The notes under the pieces were generated by a model. The model was not told the DNA's origin. It did not search any database and saw nothing but the letters and a program-made list of their open reading frames with translations. From positions 24,592,982-24,656,981 of the forward strand of contig OZ025241.1 in the NCBI GenBank assembly GCA_964019155.1: a DNA stretch of 64,000 nucleotides. Direction: 5' to 3'. The translations under genes and the position numbers were made by a program. The DNA is from Osedax fenrisi (Eukaryota; Annelida; Polychaeta; Sabellida; Siboglinidae). Shown here piece after piece: positions 23,006 through 35,829 of this stretch; the stretch's first letter is position 1; the number at the start of each line of letters is the position of its first letter.

Positions 23006-25942
23006 TTATCTATAATATAATTCACCATTGATTAACATATTGTTTACTCTTTTCTTGAACAAATTTTCATTTTTTATATTTTGTATATTTGTTGGAAGTA
23101 AGTTCCAAAGTTTTGGACCTTTTATCAGTAAACTATTTATTGTTCTTGTTGATTTTGAAATTGGTATAGTATACGTTTTATTTGTTCGTAGAGTATATTT
23201 ATTATTATTTTTTGTGTGTATTTTAGTTAAATGTGTTGGTAATTGATTATAATATTGTTTATGCATATATATTAGTGTATTATAATATGTTAGCTTATCT
23301 AATCTAAGTATTTTATTTGATGTGAATAATTCTTTTGTATGATCTCGAAATTTTCTTTTATTTATTATTCTTAAGGTTTTTTTTTGAATAATTGTTGTAT
23401 TTAGGGTATTATTTGAGAATGTATTTCCCCAAAGTATATTTCCATAGTTTAAGTATGGTAGGAAAATACTATTATATATAATTATCAATGAATTTGTTTT
23501 AATGAATTTGCTCAATTTTGAGATTAAAAATTGAATTTGGGAGAGTTTGTTATTTAATTTAATAATATGATTTTTAAAATCAAGTTTGCTATCAAGAATT
23601 ATACCAAGATATTTATAATTATATACGTTATTTATTAATGTATCATTTAATGAAATACTATTGTTTGGATATTTATTTGAGTTGAAATTTATCATTTCTG
23701 TTTTACTAATATTGAGTTTTAACTTATTATATTTATACCATTTTTCTATTTTTATTAAGGTTTTTTTAATTAAATTTGTTAGTTCTATATTATTATCTGC
23801 TGTAAAAGTTATAGCAGTATCATCTACATATACTGTAAATTTTACATTATTATCTTCTAAATATAATGGTAGATCATTGACAAAAATTATGAATAGTAAA
23901 GGGCCTAGTATGGAGCATTGGGGTATACCGATATCATTAGTTATAATATCAGATTCTGTAATGTTAACTTTAACTAGTTGAGTTCTATTCTTTCTAAATA
24001 GTTTTTTATCAGTTTAAGAGGAATCCCTCTAATTCCATATTTATCTAATTTGCTAATTATAATAGAATGATCAATAGTATCAAAGGCTTTACTTAAATCT
24101 AAAAATAATGTATTTATTGCTTTATTTTCTTTTTTATTTTCCATTATATGGTTGTAAATATCTAGTGTAGCTTGAGTGGTATTATGTTTTTTAAGGAAAC
24201 CATATTGAGTAGTATTTATTATGTTATTATTTTGTATTAATTGCATTAGTCTATTATATATTATTTTTTCTAGTATTTTCGATAGTTGACTTACAATTGA
24301 TATTGGTCTAAAGTTAGATATAATATTGATATTTTTTTTTATGAATTGGTTTAATGGAGGATAGTTTCATTTTTAAGGGAAAAGTTCCTGACGATAAACA
24401 TAGATTAAAAATATGGCTTAATGGAAGGTCAATGTAATCTTTTGAAATTTTTAACAATTTCATGTTTAGATAATCAGTGTCTAGAGAAGTCTTTGATTTA
24501 TTATTTTGTATAATAGAATTTATCTCATGTGTTGATGTGGGATGAAGATATATTGATTTAGATATTGGTGTAATGTTAATTGGGTTGATGTTATTTATGG
24601 GAGAGGTGAATTGATTATTTATGGATTGACTTGTATTTATAAAATAAGAGTTAAATGCATTTGCTATTTGTTTATCATTATTGAATTTATTTTCGAATTC
24701 ATCTATTATATAATTTGGAGATTGTTTAATTTGCTGTTTATTTATGAGGTTATTTATTAAATTCCAATTTTCTTTAGTAGATATACTATTTTTTATTTTA
24801 CTATCTATATATGATTGCTTTGCTTTTTTAATATTTAAGGTTAATTGATTTCTTAATTGTTTGTAGTTATATAAGTTGATTTCATTTTTATTATCTAAGT
24901 AAAGTTTATATAGTTTATACTTTTTATTAATGTCTCTTTTTATTTTATTTGTTATCCAATTTTTTGAAAGAATATTTGAAGATATTTTATTTGTAAGTAG
25001 TGGGATAAATTGGTTAATTATTGATGTATATATGGTATGAAATTTGTTGTATGAGTTTTCAGCATCATTGTCTTCGAGTACCGAATCCCAATTTGTATTT
25101 TTCAGTGCATTAATAAGTCTTTTAGTATTATTTATTGTTATTTTCCTTGTTTTAATTTCATTTGAGTTATTTCGTATTTTGGTTTTTATTTTAATTATTG
25201 TATATATTGGGAGGTGGTCTGTCAAGTCTTCTAAGAGTATTCCACTATTATAAATATTTGTTGTGTTTATATTAGTGTAAATTTGATCTATAGTTGAAGT
25301 GTTACTTTTATTGAATTGGGGTCTAGTGTTTTGAAGAATTTGAGGCGTTAGTCCTAATTGATTTATTAAAATGTTTAATTGAGATAGTTTGGGATCATTT
25401 GTTATGATATTAAAATCACCCATAATTATTAAATCGTGTGAAATATATTTATGAAATTTACTATATAACATATTTATAAGATCTGCAGTTTTATTGAAAG
25501 GGCTATTATAAAGGCATGAAATTATTATTTTTTTATTTTTTTTAAGTTTAATTTCTATTGTAAGTGTTTCTAAATAATCTTTTATATTAAAAGTAAGGTC
25601 TTTTATAAGTTCATATTGAATATCTTTTATAACATATATTGAAACACCACCACCTCTACATTTATTTTGTTTCTGTCTATAGTTTGTTTGATATGTGTTG
25701 TTTGTTATATTATTTTTGAAGTCATTATTACTATTTAACCAGGTTTCAGATAAACATATAATATGAGGTTTGATTATTAAAGTATCTATAAATTCTCTTA
25801 ATTTATCCAGGTTTTGAGTAAGACTTCTAATATTTATGTGTATAATTATCAGATTATTTTTATTTATTATTAATTCTTTTGTAATACTATTAAATTGTTG
25901 TGCTGTTTTGTATTGGTTTGGTATCATATTATATTTAATCAT
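23006..25942 (-). pseudogene. LINE D ORF2: APE endonuclease and reverse transcriptase with few breaks
   Basis: The first block, 25942-24314 (542 codons), has a complete endonuclease: HINIRSL (residue ~35), ICLSETWL (~62), KCRGGGVSIYV (~93), CLYNSPF (~143; YRPP in most relatives), IIMGDFNI (~173), TIDQIYTN and TDHLPIY. The linker and the start of the reverse transcriptase (SSIKPIHKK) follow. Block 24246-23974 holds FLDLSKAFDTIDHS. After another frameshift come GIPQCSILGPLLFIIFVND (a C replaces the usual G after PQ) and YVDD at 23819-23830. The last block, 23695-23006, is the C-terminal domain with IKGPKLWNLLP. Frameshifts near 24310 and 23970 inactivate it. Confidence 0.88.
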
Positions 25943-26657
25943 CTCGTTTTTTTAGTTCAATTATTTTAAAAGTATCATTTCTATGCCGTACTACATATTT
26001 ATTATTTATTGTTGATTTATGTTTAGCCTCGATAGATAGTTTTTTGATAGTATCCAACTCAACTTTATTGTATTCTTTTGATATGCTTATATTTTTGAAT
26101 TTGGAGTTTTTTAATTTGTTTGCATTTTGTATTATATTATTAATTTCTATTTCAGAGTTTAAAATAATTTTTAATGGCCTGATGACATTATCATTTTCTT
26201 GATATTTTCCTAATCTAAAATAGTTTTTTATATTATAATTTGTGTTGACTAGGTCTAACATTTCTGTTATATTTTTTTTTTCTTCAACATTTCTTGTTTC
26301 GTAATTAGAATCTATTGTTTGTTTAAAATTATAGAGTATAATAGTTTTATTTCTTATTTCATTTAACTTTTTTTCATTTAGGGTTTTATTTATAGTCGTT
26401 GATAGATTTTTTGAAGTGTATTATTGAGGTTAATTTTAGTGATCTCAGCAAATGTTTTAAGATCAGATTTATCAGCTGCTTCATTTAGTTTTTTTTATTA
26501 TTTTTTCTTGATTTTCTATAACTATAGTCAATTTTTCATTATTTATAGTTAATCTGTCATTATTTATAGTTAATTTTTCAATTAAGCATTTGAGATCAAT
26601 TTTTTCATCATTATGCTCATCTGTTACAAATATCGTTTGTTTTTTTTGACGAGCCAT
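25935..26657 (-). pseudogene. LINE D ORF1
   Basis: From ATG at 26657 (MARQKKQTIFVTDEHN) the frame holds a repeated KLTINND/KLTINNE coiled-coil-like segment, then breaks at an A run near 26485. It is open again from about 26265 (MLDLVNTNYNIKN) to 25935. The later part contains FRLGKYQ, RPLKIILNSE and NANKLKNSKF, the pattern of the RRM/CTD part of ORF1 proteins of invertebrate LINEs, which bind RNA and chaperone nucleic acids. The stop overlaps the ORF2 start by the 8 bases ATGATTAA. Confidence 0.7.
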
Positions 26658-26700
26658 TTTAAGTTTTATATCAAATATTAAGCTTTAAATTTAAGCTTTA

Positions 26701-27087
26701 TATTAAATTCTAAATATCACTAATATATATGTTGTTAAAATATATTTACTTAATTAATTTATTGAATAAATAATAAGAGTTTCTCTAAATTTAAAAGATG
26801 CTTTTTATATAATATATGTCACACTAATTTATTATGAAGTACCTAGGGTTTATATTGGGTATATTATATACTGTATTTATTATATCAAATATACAAATAT
26901 ATAGCAATTAAATTATATTACTTCATCTTATATTACAACAAATTAAATATTATAGAAATAACATAGTATAATAATAATAATAATAAAATAATATGCAGTA
27001 TTTAAATATTAAAAATACAATATTAAAATATACAATATAAGTATATTTAATAAATACAATTTATATATATATATAAATGTATTAATG

Positions 27088-27138
<51 letters not shown>

Positions 27139-27764
27139 TTAATTTTATGATATTTAACAATACTAGGAATTTCAATAAATATCTTTTATGGCTTTTTTAT
27201 TGCATTTTCATTTATAATTTAAAAATAATAATAAAATACATAAAATGTATATATACCTAAATGTATTTATACAATATAATAATAATAAAGAGTTGGTAAA
27301 TAAGATTAATATGATATTAATACAATATATTATTTAAATATAAATAGAGGATAACTAATCTATGAATAATAATAATCGATTAAAAGAGTAAATAAAGTAG
27401 TTGTTGTTATTAAATATGTAAACAGTAAGTGAACATTATCTTTGTGATTAATATATATTTGTTGTTGATTTTAAATTTGATAATCATACAATGTAAACAA
27501 ATACTAAAATAAAAAAAAGAATATAATTTCAAAACCAATGTAATATATTTAAATATTAGTAGATATTAATATTTGAACAATACTAATAATATAAATAACA
27601 CACAAATAAATAAATACGCACCTATATTTATAATTATAATACAATTAAACGATATTTAAAATCTAATATGTGAATAACACGTCTGTAATTTGGTTGCTAT
27701 GTAAACAAAGTGATGATTACACTACCTAGATCCAAGTTTGGACCAGATTGCCCCAGTTTCCCAG
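26701..27764. other. AT-rich interior of the inverted-repeat element, no gene
   Basis: Low-complexity sequence with (TA)n at 27091-27135. It lies between the LINE D 5' end and the right terminal repeat. Repeat motifs resume at 27728 (ATCCAAGTT). Confidence 0.5.
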
Positions 27765-27802
27765 TTAGATCCAAGTTAAACACGAGTATTGAATACTGGG
27801 AT

Positions 27803-28008
27803 GATTATTATATATTAATTTACAGGATATTAAAATATAATATTTTTTTAATAGGCCTAAAGATTTCATATTATATAGTTATTAACGTGTATTTGCTTAT
27901 ATTATAAAATAAACATATACATATTCCTCATATTTTAAAATATGGAAATTAATAAAAATATGGTTAATATATTTTATTTTGAATGAATTAAAATACATTT
28001 ATTATTAA

Positions 28009-28045
<37 letters not shown>

Positions 28046-29513
28046 GATATTGATATTATTTAACACATACATATATAATGTGCATGAACATATTTATTGG
28101 CATATATGTATATGAATATTACATATTTATATATATATATATTTTGAAAGTTATAAAATATAAAAAATATTAATAATATTTAGATAATACATTTAGTAAT
28201 TAATGTACTTCCCCATAGAAAATAGTATTCTTTTTCTACTTTTTTATTTTCATCTCCAATAGATCTCGCTATATTACCTAGAATTATTTTATTACATTAT
28301 GGTGAATTAGTAGTACTATACAAGGACATTGAAGTTGATGAGTAATCATTTAAGAAATTTAAATCTATCAGATATATAATCAAAGATTTACCACATGTTG
28401 TTTATATTCAATGATATTTTGTAGGATAATTTGTTTATATTATTGTATTAAAACAATATTGAAATAAACACTTAATCCATTTTCTTTCACTTAATCACAA
28501 TATTTGTTATAGTTATATTTAATTTTAGTTTTTTCTAAATATAATTTCGTAAACTCAATTTAAACATTTGTGAGATACTTTTTAATATGTCAATGTTTAA
28601 GATTAACGTTAGTAAGTATATTATTACAAATAACATACTATGTATACAATTTATAAATTGTATTAATGATGTACTATCGATGAAAAAAAATTTGATAAAT
28701 ATCTCGTAGGATTATTTATTATTTGAGCTATAAGCAAAATAAAAGAATATATATATGTAACCAACTATATTTAATTATTGAGTAGCAAACTTTAATTATT
28801 ATGCAATATACGTTTTGTAATAATATGTAACAGAAATACTATAATGTAAAAAGCTAACAATACATTATGGTTATTAATTTGCTTCCGAGCTGTTTATTTA
28901 TGTTGAGTAACTTTTATTATACTACTATATCATATATTAGTCCATGTTATTATTAAAATGTATTTACATTATAAAGTTAAATATTTATTTTATGATAAGA
29001 TTTTTAAATAGTTTCATATCTTAGTTTGCAAGTTAATTTGTATAATATAACTTTATATGAGGTTTTTATAGAAATAAAATTAAATATATAATATAATAAA
29101 TTATATTAATTAAAATTAAAAAATAATATCATTTGTTATTATTTGTGTTATATAATAAATTTATTTTAATATATAAAATAGTTTGAATATGTTATTATTT
29201 ATATTAACTACAATAAATCTCTTTATAATAAATAGTCCTTTCAATAAAAAGCATTTTATATCAATACAAAATTTCAAATTTGATAAAAAAGTAGATAAAT
29301 ATTACCATTAAGTACCATTAACATTAATTATGTTGTAACTTATTAACGAATAATAATGTATGGCTAATTTTTTCGTAATTATATAAATAAAACCTGCGTA
29401 GTAATATTAAAATTTGCGGAATTATACGTTAAATATTTTAAAACATTATTTACACCGATAGTACTGACTTATAGCATCAATTTTAATTTTTAATTTTTAA
29501 TTTTTAATTCAAT
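27803..29513. other. AT-rich spacer, nothing recognised
   Basis: It contains (TA)n at 28013-28041 and an open run of about 39 codons ending at 28345 (SPIDLAILPRIILLHYGEL) with no known match. The last 40 bases before 29514 are a (TTTTTAA)n-like repeat. Confidence 0.4.
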
Positions 29514-29612
29514 ATGGCGTCGTCTAAAGTTTCTGCCGAAACTGCAATTAATATGGTATTTATATCGTCGATTAACAAGTCCTCTGAATCTAGCGACTCA
29601 AGTGAAGATTAT
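29514..29612 (+). CDS. exon-like start, possibly N-terminus of a piggyBac-type transposase
   Basis: ATG at 29514 opens 33 codons (MASSKVSAETAINM, then an acidic/serine run SSESSDSSEDY) up to a GTTAGT donor-like site at 29613. Short MAS..L(T/S)AEEAL starts followed by acidic serine stretches are common in piggyBac-derived transposases, and a piggyBac C-terminus lies on the same strand at 36587-37404. The 4.87-kb hAT element between them could be a later insertion. The catalytic middle is not seen, so the link is a guess. Beyond the donor the frame becomes TA-repeat translation. Confidence 0.3.
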
Positions 29613-29650
29613 GTTAGTAGGATATACATTAAACTTATTAGAAATAATGC

Positions 29651-29681
<31 letters not shown>

Positions 29682-30030
29682 AATAGTCAAAATAAATTCT
29701 TCAACATATTTATAAATTGTATTTTAAAAAACTGTCTATTTCCAGAATTATAAGTATTTATGTATATATTTAGTATTATAAATATATAATATATGTTAAT
29801 CCGTATGCATTATATATTACAAATTGATCATATGATATTAATTTATTTTTACTATACAATCTTTTAGTTATTAATGTAATACATATAATCTATAATTTAA
29901 ATACTGATAGAAACGTAAAAAAATAAAATTATCATTTATGTAGAAAATGTGTTTATAATTATAATATAGATATAACATTATTTATGAAAATATTATCGTA
30001 TATGTTATTCTACAAATTCTTTAACTATTG

Positions 30031-30074
<44 letters not shown>

Positions 30075-30305
30075 GTAATTATCGTTATATAAAGGGTAAG
30101 AGTTATATGGTAAATATCGTGATATACCGGGTAGGAGATGTAGGGTATTATTATTATATACACGATAAGGAATATAGGGTACTTATAGTGATATACACGG
30201 TAAAGAATATAGGGAAATTGTAGAGATGTAAATGGAAATTACAGTGATATACACGAAATATATAGATATAGGGTAATTATTATTATGTAAACGTTAAGAG
30301 ATAAC
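30075..30305 (+). repeat. degenerate ~40-bp minisatellite
   Basis: Variants of GTGATATACACGGTAAAG followed by AATATAGGGTAATTAT recur about six times after a (TA)n tract. Copies are strongly diverged. The ORF at 29984-30223 is a translation of this repeat. Confidence 0.6.
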
Positions 30306-30338
30306 TCAACAATATTACTCGCGCATTACTTGTAATAG

Positions 30339-30410
<72 letters not shown>

Positions 30411-30569
30411 TAGTGCTGTAAGATTTCAAATACTTGGTTGTTCTCGAGAACTTCAAATAATATTTAAAAATAAGTTAACGAAGAAAAAAATGAGATATTA
30501 ATTAATTAATTATTAATAATAATAAATTAATTAATAAATAATTATTATTAATTCAATTAATTATTAATT
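30306..30569. repeat. (TA)n tract (30338-30402) and AT-rich spacer
   Basis: About 65 bp of pure TA, then TTAATTAATTATTAATAA-type sequence leading into the 20-bp array. Confidence 0.8.
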
Positions 30570-30785
30570 ATAATAATTAATAAATAATTATAATAATTAA
30601 TAAATAATTATAATAATTAATAAATTATTATAATAATTAATAAATAATTATAATAATTAATAAATAATTATAATAATTAATAAATAATTATAATAATTAA
30701 TAAATAATTATAATAATTAATAAATAATTATAATAATTAATAAATAATTATAACAATTAATAAATAATTATAATAATCAATAATA
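30570..30785. repeat. 20-bp tandem repeat, about 10-11 copies
   Basis: TAATAATTAATAAATAATTA repeats with almost no change between about 30570 and 30780, then decays into irregular TAAT sequence to about 30940. The unit is pure A/T and partly self-complementary (TTAATAAATAATTA). Confidence 0.9.
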
Positions 30786-31730
30786 ATAATAATTAATTTA
30801 TAAATAATTATTAATTAATAAATTATAATTAAATAATTAATAAATATTAAAATAATATATAATTAATTATATTAATTAATAATAATAATTGATAAATAAT
30901 TATTAATTAATAAATTATAATTGAATAATTAACAATAAATCATATATATATTAGTATATAGTATTTAGTAAAGGTGTAAGAGGAATCATATATACTATAT
31001 ACACCATATACGGCATATATGCTATAGCATATATATATATATATAGAAGGCTAAAAATAAATATTATATTTAGACTATATATCTAGTAGATTTAACTAGT
31101 ATTATATATATATACTAGGGATGTAAACGGATACACGAAAACCCGGTTCTCCCGGGTATTAGTATACCCGTAAATTCACGGGTTTTTATAAAGACAAAAA
31201 TGTTTCAGTTCAAATTTCCCGGGTATTAGATAAATTAAACCGGGAATTCATTATTGAAACCGGGTATGTATTTTGTATTTTTATATTAAATTATTCTGAA
31301 TATTTTGTCTTTTGTATTCACTATATTCACGATCTTTGTTAATGTTTACTTCCATAGACATAGCATTTATTCTAATTCTACTTGTAAATATTTCATATTT
31401 CCAAAATATCTGTAATTTTCAAACTCATGTAAAATAGTATTAAATTAATAAATATTTTTAAACCAATTAAAATGATTTATAATCAGTGCAACATCCTCTA
31501 CGAATAGTATAAAAGTAAATCCAAAATTCAAGAGGTTTCCATTTCAATTTAAGGATTCGCGTAAGTACATGTTCTTTTTTTTAGTAAATTATTTATTTTA
31601 AAAATAAATATATATTTATTATTATTATTTATATATCTATATAGATTATTAAATTAGATGTCCTATGGTATATAATATATACACTAATGTTTAATATCGA
31701 GTGTTTAATCGAATTTTCAAAATCATTAAA

Positions 31731-32080
31731 ATCGTTAAAAAAATATCAATCATTTTAAATATATTTTTAAAATAATTGTGATTTATTAAATCGATTTAAC
31801 AAGTTTTAATAATTATTTGTTTAAATATTTAATATAATAGGTATAAGTATTATATTAATATATTTTATAGACTATTTAATTATAAAATTAATAATTTATA
31901 TAAGCATCGTTAAAAAAATATCAATCATTTTAAATATATTTTTAAAATAATTGTGATTTATTAAATCGATTTAACAAGTTTTAATAATTATTTGTTTAAA
32001 TATTTAATATAATATGTATAAGTATTATATTAATTTATTTTATAGACTATTTAATTATAAAATTAATAATTTATATAAGC
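31731..32080 (+). repeat. 175-bp tandem duplication
   Basis: ATCGTTAAAAAAATATCAAT starts two nearly identical copies, at 31731 and 31906. They differ at only a few positions (for example AATAGGTATAAG against AATATGTATAAG). The high identity suggests a recent duplication. Confidence 0.9.
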
Positions 32081-32129
32081 ATTACAAAATAATGTGTAAA
32101 TAAATGTAGATTTAGTAAACATTTACAAC

Positions 32130-32755
32130 AAATATCATTTAAAAATGTAAAATAGACATTCATTTATGATTTATAAAATTAATTGTTAACGTAAATTAAT
32201 TTAGATTAATATTATTCTATGTTACATAGACTCTATGTATCAAACATTTCGATAAGTAATACAAATAATGACGATTAAACTCGGAATGTCTCATATTTTT
32301 TAATAAATTTAAATTATCAAAAATACTGAATTAATCTAACTCGATTTAAAAAATTTTAATAATTATTTCTATAAATATTCAATATATAATATATTAAATA
32401 TATATCATTTAATAATATAGCTATTGTTTTAATTGATATCATACACTAATTAATATAAATATATACATTTAAATAATTATTAGAAAATTATATTTATAAA
32501 TAATATAGATAGTTGGTAATAAATAAAAAAATATCATTTAAAAATGTAAAATAGACTTATTAATTTATGATTTATCAAATTAATTGTGGAAACAAATCGT
32601 AATTAATTTAGATTAATATTAGTCTATGTATCAAACATTTAGATATTTAATATATTTAGTAATAAAAATAATGACGATTAAACTCGGAATGTCTCATATT
32701 TTCTAATACATTTGTATTATCAAATATACTAAATTAATTTGACTATAATATAAAA
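32130..32755 (+). repeat. diverged ~400-bp direct duplication
   Basis: AAATATCATTTAAAAATGTA at about 32128 and 32528, and AATGACGATTAAACTCGGAA at about 32266 and 32671, occur in the same order with diverged sequence between. Two copies lie inside the hAT-bounded element. Confidence 0.75.
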
Positions 32756-32900
32756 TATACTAAATATATATACTTACCTAATATAGCTATGGTATAAAGA
32801 TTTTTTATATACTAATACATATAAATATATATATATTTATATAATAATGATATTATTTATTTTATATTTAATATAATATTACTGTTTAAATTCCTTACAG

Positions 32901-33757
32901 TATATTTAAAATGACAACGAAGTTTCTAGAAAAGTACCGCTGCCCTCTCGCAAACATCAAAGTTGGTAATGTTTTATACCTTATTAACAATGGTATGTGT
33001 GTTGCTGACTGTTTACAAAAACTAACATTAAACGTAGTTTCCGTGTAACTGAAATATGATTATCACGTAGACTATGCAGGACATATAACATGCACAGGAA
33101 TAATGTTGGATTTATATTTTTCGATTAGTGTGAATAATTAATTCTGTAAGAATGACAGAAAGATTCACTAAAATACCTCTACGGTATAATGAACAGTTAA
33201 TTTCATTTCGAGTTACAAATTTACAGAAGGCATTAATATTTTTGAATACTAAAATAAACAATTGGAAAGTGATTTAGTTAAAAGTAAATTTAGTTGAAAA
33301 ATTAAATAATATAGTTCATGAAAAAATCACGCTACTGGATAAATAAATTCCAATATCTCATATTACTAATGTATGTTGTAATTCGAAAAGAACTGTTGTA
33401 TATATAATTGTCTATTATCTGTCTACATAGTGAATTATCATACTAATAATTATCTATGATTTACCTTTAACTTCAATTTTATTCATTACAGATAGTAGAT
33501 GTATTCCATTTGAGACTAAAGAGGATATCGATATAACTACTGCTGCTATTGGAGACTTGGTATGAAAAGATAATAGTTTTAAATTCAACTCGGAGTACTT
33601 CTTCATATGGTAATTATTATTATATTATTTAAATTTTATATTTACCCATATTAATTTATTAATATTATATAGAGATGATATACTTGCTTATTGGAGTTGG
33701 TTCTGAATACTGATGTTCAAGATATATTTCAAATTCGTAGGAAATCGTGGAAATTTG
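32901..33757 (+). CDS. possible three-exon gene fragment carried inside the hAT element
   Basis: Exon 1, 32901-32965: TTCCTTACAG acceptor, ATG at 32911 (MTTKFLEKYRCPLANIKV), GTAATG donor, ends in phase 1. Exon 2, 33492-33559: TTCATTACAG acceptor, in phase with exon 1, giving DSRCIPFETKEDIDITTA then AIGDL, with a GTATGA donor. Exon 3, 33697-33757: GGAG acceptor-like site, then LVLNTDVQDIFQIRRKSWKF, with a GTATAT donor. The three join in frame without stops. The AI..L......VQ..F..RR pattern faintly recalls the helical domain of G-protein alpha subunits. That homology is weak, and exon 3's acceptor is poor. A 41-codon ORF (33152-33277, MTERFTKIPLRYNEQLI) sits in the first intron. Confidence 0.3.
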
Positions 33758-34639
33758 GTATATAGCTATGCATTCTATGTACAAATCTATGTAGTTATAT
33801 CATTATGTTGTTGTATTCACATATTATAACTAAACGTATCTATTTATAAACCAAAATAAATATTGAAACACACCTTTAGTAATCATATATCTTATTTATT
33901 TATTTTTATTTAAGAAAAAAATATAATTGAATAAAGTAAATAATGTAAAGTATATTTGCTAAACTATAACATGCTGCACCTTTGACATAAATAATGTATA
34001 ACATACTCTATGTAAATATACAGATAAAATGTAAAAAGATGTAAAAAATAAATATGATATAGTTAAATATATATATAGTTATATATATACAGCAGTGAAA
34101 TATTTTGAAAATCTTTAGCAGCTTAACATAAATTGATTCTTCTTGGCTCTGTAATCTGTAATAATAAATATATTATAATAGAATTAATTTTTGAAGTTAA
34201 AAATATTGAATATTAGTTGATCAAAATATTTGTAACTTTTACTTTTATGTAATAGCTGTCTTAATTATTACCCTCAAATCTGGCCATTCTTAACCATAAC
34301 TTTTTTATTATTAATAAAAATTATATCAAAAAAGTAAAAAATCTGAAACTTATATTACTTTTTCATCCTCTTTCCAATGGTATTAATAATTTTATTCTAG
34401 CTACAAAATAAAAATATCATTGCTATACCTATATAATTAAATTTAATTAGTTTTTTTCACTAATAATTAATGTTTAAATTTAACGTCTAATGTTTAAATA
34501 TACTCTTTATAATAATATACCCCGATTGTATAATTATTATATAATATGTATACAACCATAGATTTAGAGTACCAAGTGATACTCCCGATTATATAATTAT
34601 TAATATAATACCCTCACACTTGGGTTATCAATATATGTA

Positions 34640-35107
34640 GTTATGACAAAGATTTTGCGAAGCAAAGATATAACACTCCCTATGCATGCAACGTAATTTA
34701 TTAATATCCCCAGCCGCTGCTAGCAGCAGTATCGAAATCACTGAAATAGATTTAGGTTCGGCTCTGTTTGCATACAACAATGTTTTCATTGCTCTATTAA
34801 ATTACATGCAATATAAATTAACTTTTACTTACTAAATATATACTTATAGCATTTAAAACATAAATATCATATTCTTTTGTTATATATTAGTAATGAACAC
34901 TTAGTTTTCATCATATAAATATTAATTTAAAGCATATTATTTAACATTTTAAAAGTGTATAGTTAAATACGAATTTACATTATAAACAACGCATAGTTCC
35001 TAAAAGTAACCCGCTATAGGTGGCACCAGGGTATTTTGTATACAAATTCGAATTACACGATTTCGCGTAAATGTTATATCTTTCCTTCGGAAAATCTTTG
35101 GTTATAA
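34640..35107. mobile_element. nested MITE-like element with 36-bp inverted repeats
   Basis: GTTATGACAAAGATTTTGCG onward at 34640-34675 is matched in inverse by 35072-35107 (ATTATAACCAAAGATTTTCC onward), with about five mismatches. The enclosed 396 bp is non-coding and partly GC-rich (GCCGCTGCTAGCAGCAG near 34711). Flanking duplications are not clear. It lies within the hAT element, so it is either a later insertion or an internal structural repeat. Confidence 0.55.
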
Positions 35108-35829
35108 TGTTATTAAATAGTTTAAATATTTCTATTTATATATAATATATGTTATCGGCTTTATTTATCTGAATGTATTCAATTTTTTTAAATTTATATA
35201 TTTCTATAACTTAAATTCTATATATTTCTATACTATATCTATATCAAATTTCCTATAATTTGTTATATAAATGACACCTTACATTAGTGTTCGAAATGAA
35301 CCCAACTACTGGTGCTTCGAAGCTTCACTTAAAAAAAATGTATAGTTCAAAGTTCATGCAAAGTTCATTTGTAAAATAATGCTAAAGTTTGAACCAGCTT
35401 CATAAATAAGGGGAATAGTTTTAACTTACTTCAAAATTCTAAAAATAATAGTAAAGCTTCGAAGCCATATTAAAAATATTGTTATTCTATTTAGTGGAGT
35501 CCTTCAATTTCATCCAGAAACTTATATAACGTTTTCACTTATAACCATATAGCTCTATAGATACATTATAATGTCCCTTCGAAGCCGTTCCCATGTTAAG
35601 ACATCCATAATGTTAATGAGAGCTGGTCATTTATTTATACATAATTATATAAGATCACTTCTAAATATTATTCTAATACCTATATTAATATCACGACGGT
35701 ATCTACACCCACAAACTAATACCTGTTTATTTGTTTTAGTCAATTTACCGTGTGATACTGGCTTCTAATACTATAATACATATTTGTTTTGATAAATAAA
35801 GGTAAGATGCATATATATATTTGATCTGT

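Larger units (their letters stand above)
22591..26700 (-). mobile_element. LINE D, nearly full-length two-ORF retrotransposon with (TATC)n tail
   Basis: On the minus strand, ORF1 starts at 26657, ORF2 overlaps its end at 25942 and runs to 23006. A 3' UTR of about 390 bp ends in a (TATC)n tail (22591-22613 as GATA on the plus strand). It is inserted in the third 90-bp unit of the surrounding inverted-repeat element. Tail type and ORF layout fit the CR1/Jockey superfamily; LINE A is its nearest relative here. A few frameshifts only, so it is a fairly recent arrival. Confidence 0.88.
21122..27802. mobile_element. DNA-transposon-like element with 37-bp terminal inverted repeats, host to LINE D and a solo LTR
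   Basis: ATCCCAGTATTCAATACTC at 21122, continuing GTATTTAACTTGGATTTA, has its inverse complement at 27765-27802 with about two mismatches. The left subterminal region repeats AACTTGGAT/ATCCAAGTT in both orientations (21150-21300), as do 22340-22590 and 27728-27775, tying the two halves together. Without LINE D and the 461-bp LTR the element is about 2 kb with no transposase visible, so it is probably non-autonomous. Flanks show at most an AT (or decayed TA) duplication, so the superfamily is unknown. Two separate inverted copies are the alternative. Confidence 0.6.

Noticed and set aside
23028..25253. Plus-strand hydrophobic frames at 23028-23246, 23661-23981 and 25044-25253
   Set aside because: They are shadows of LINE D ORF2 on the opposite strand.
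34650..34790. hAT transposase C-terminal dimerisation domain
   Set aside because: A few residues (YPQPLLAAVSKSL) vaguely suggested it, but the frame has stops and the diagnostic SxxR..FS pattern is absent.
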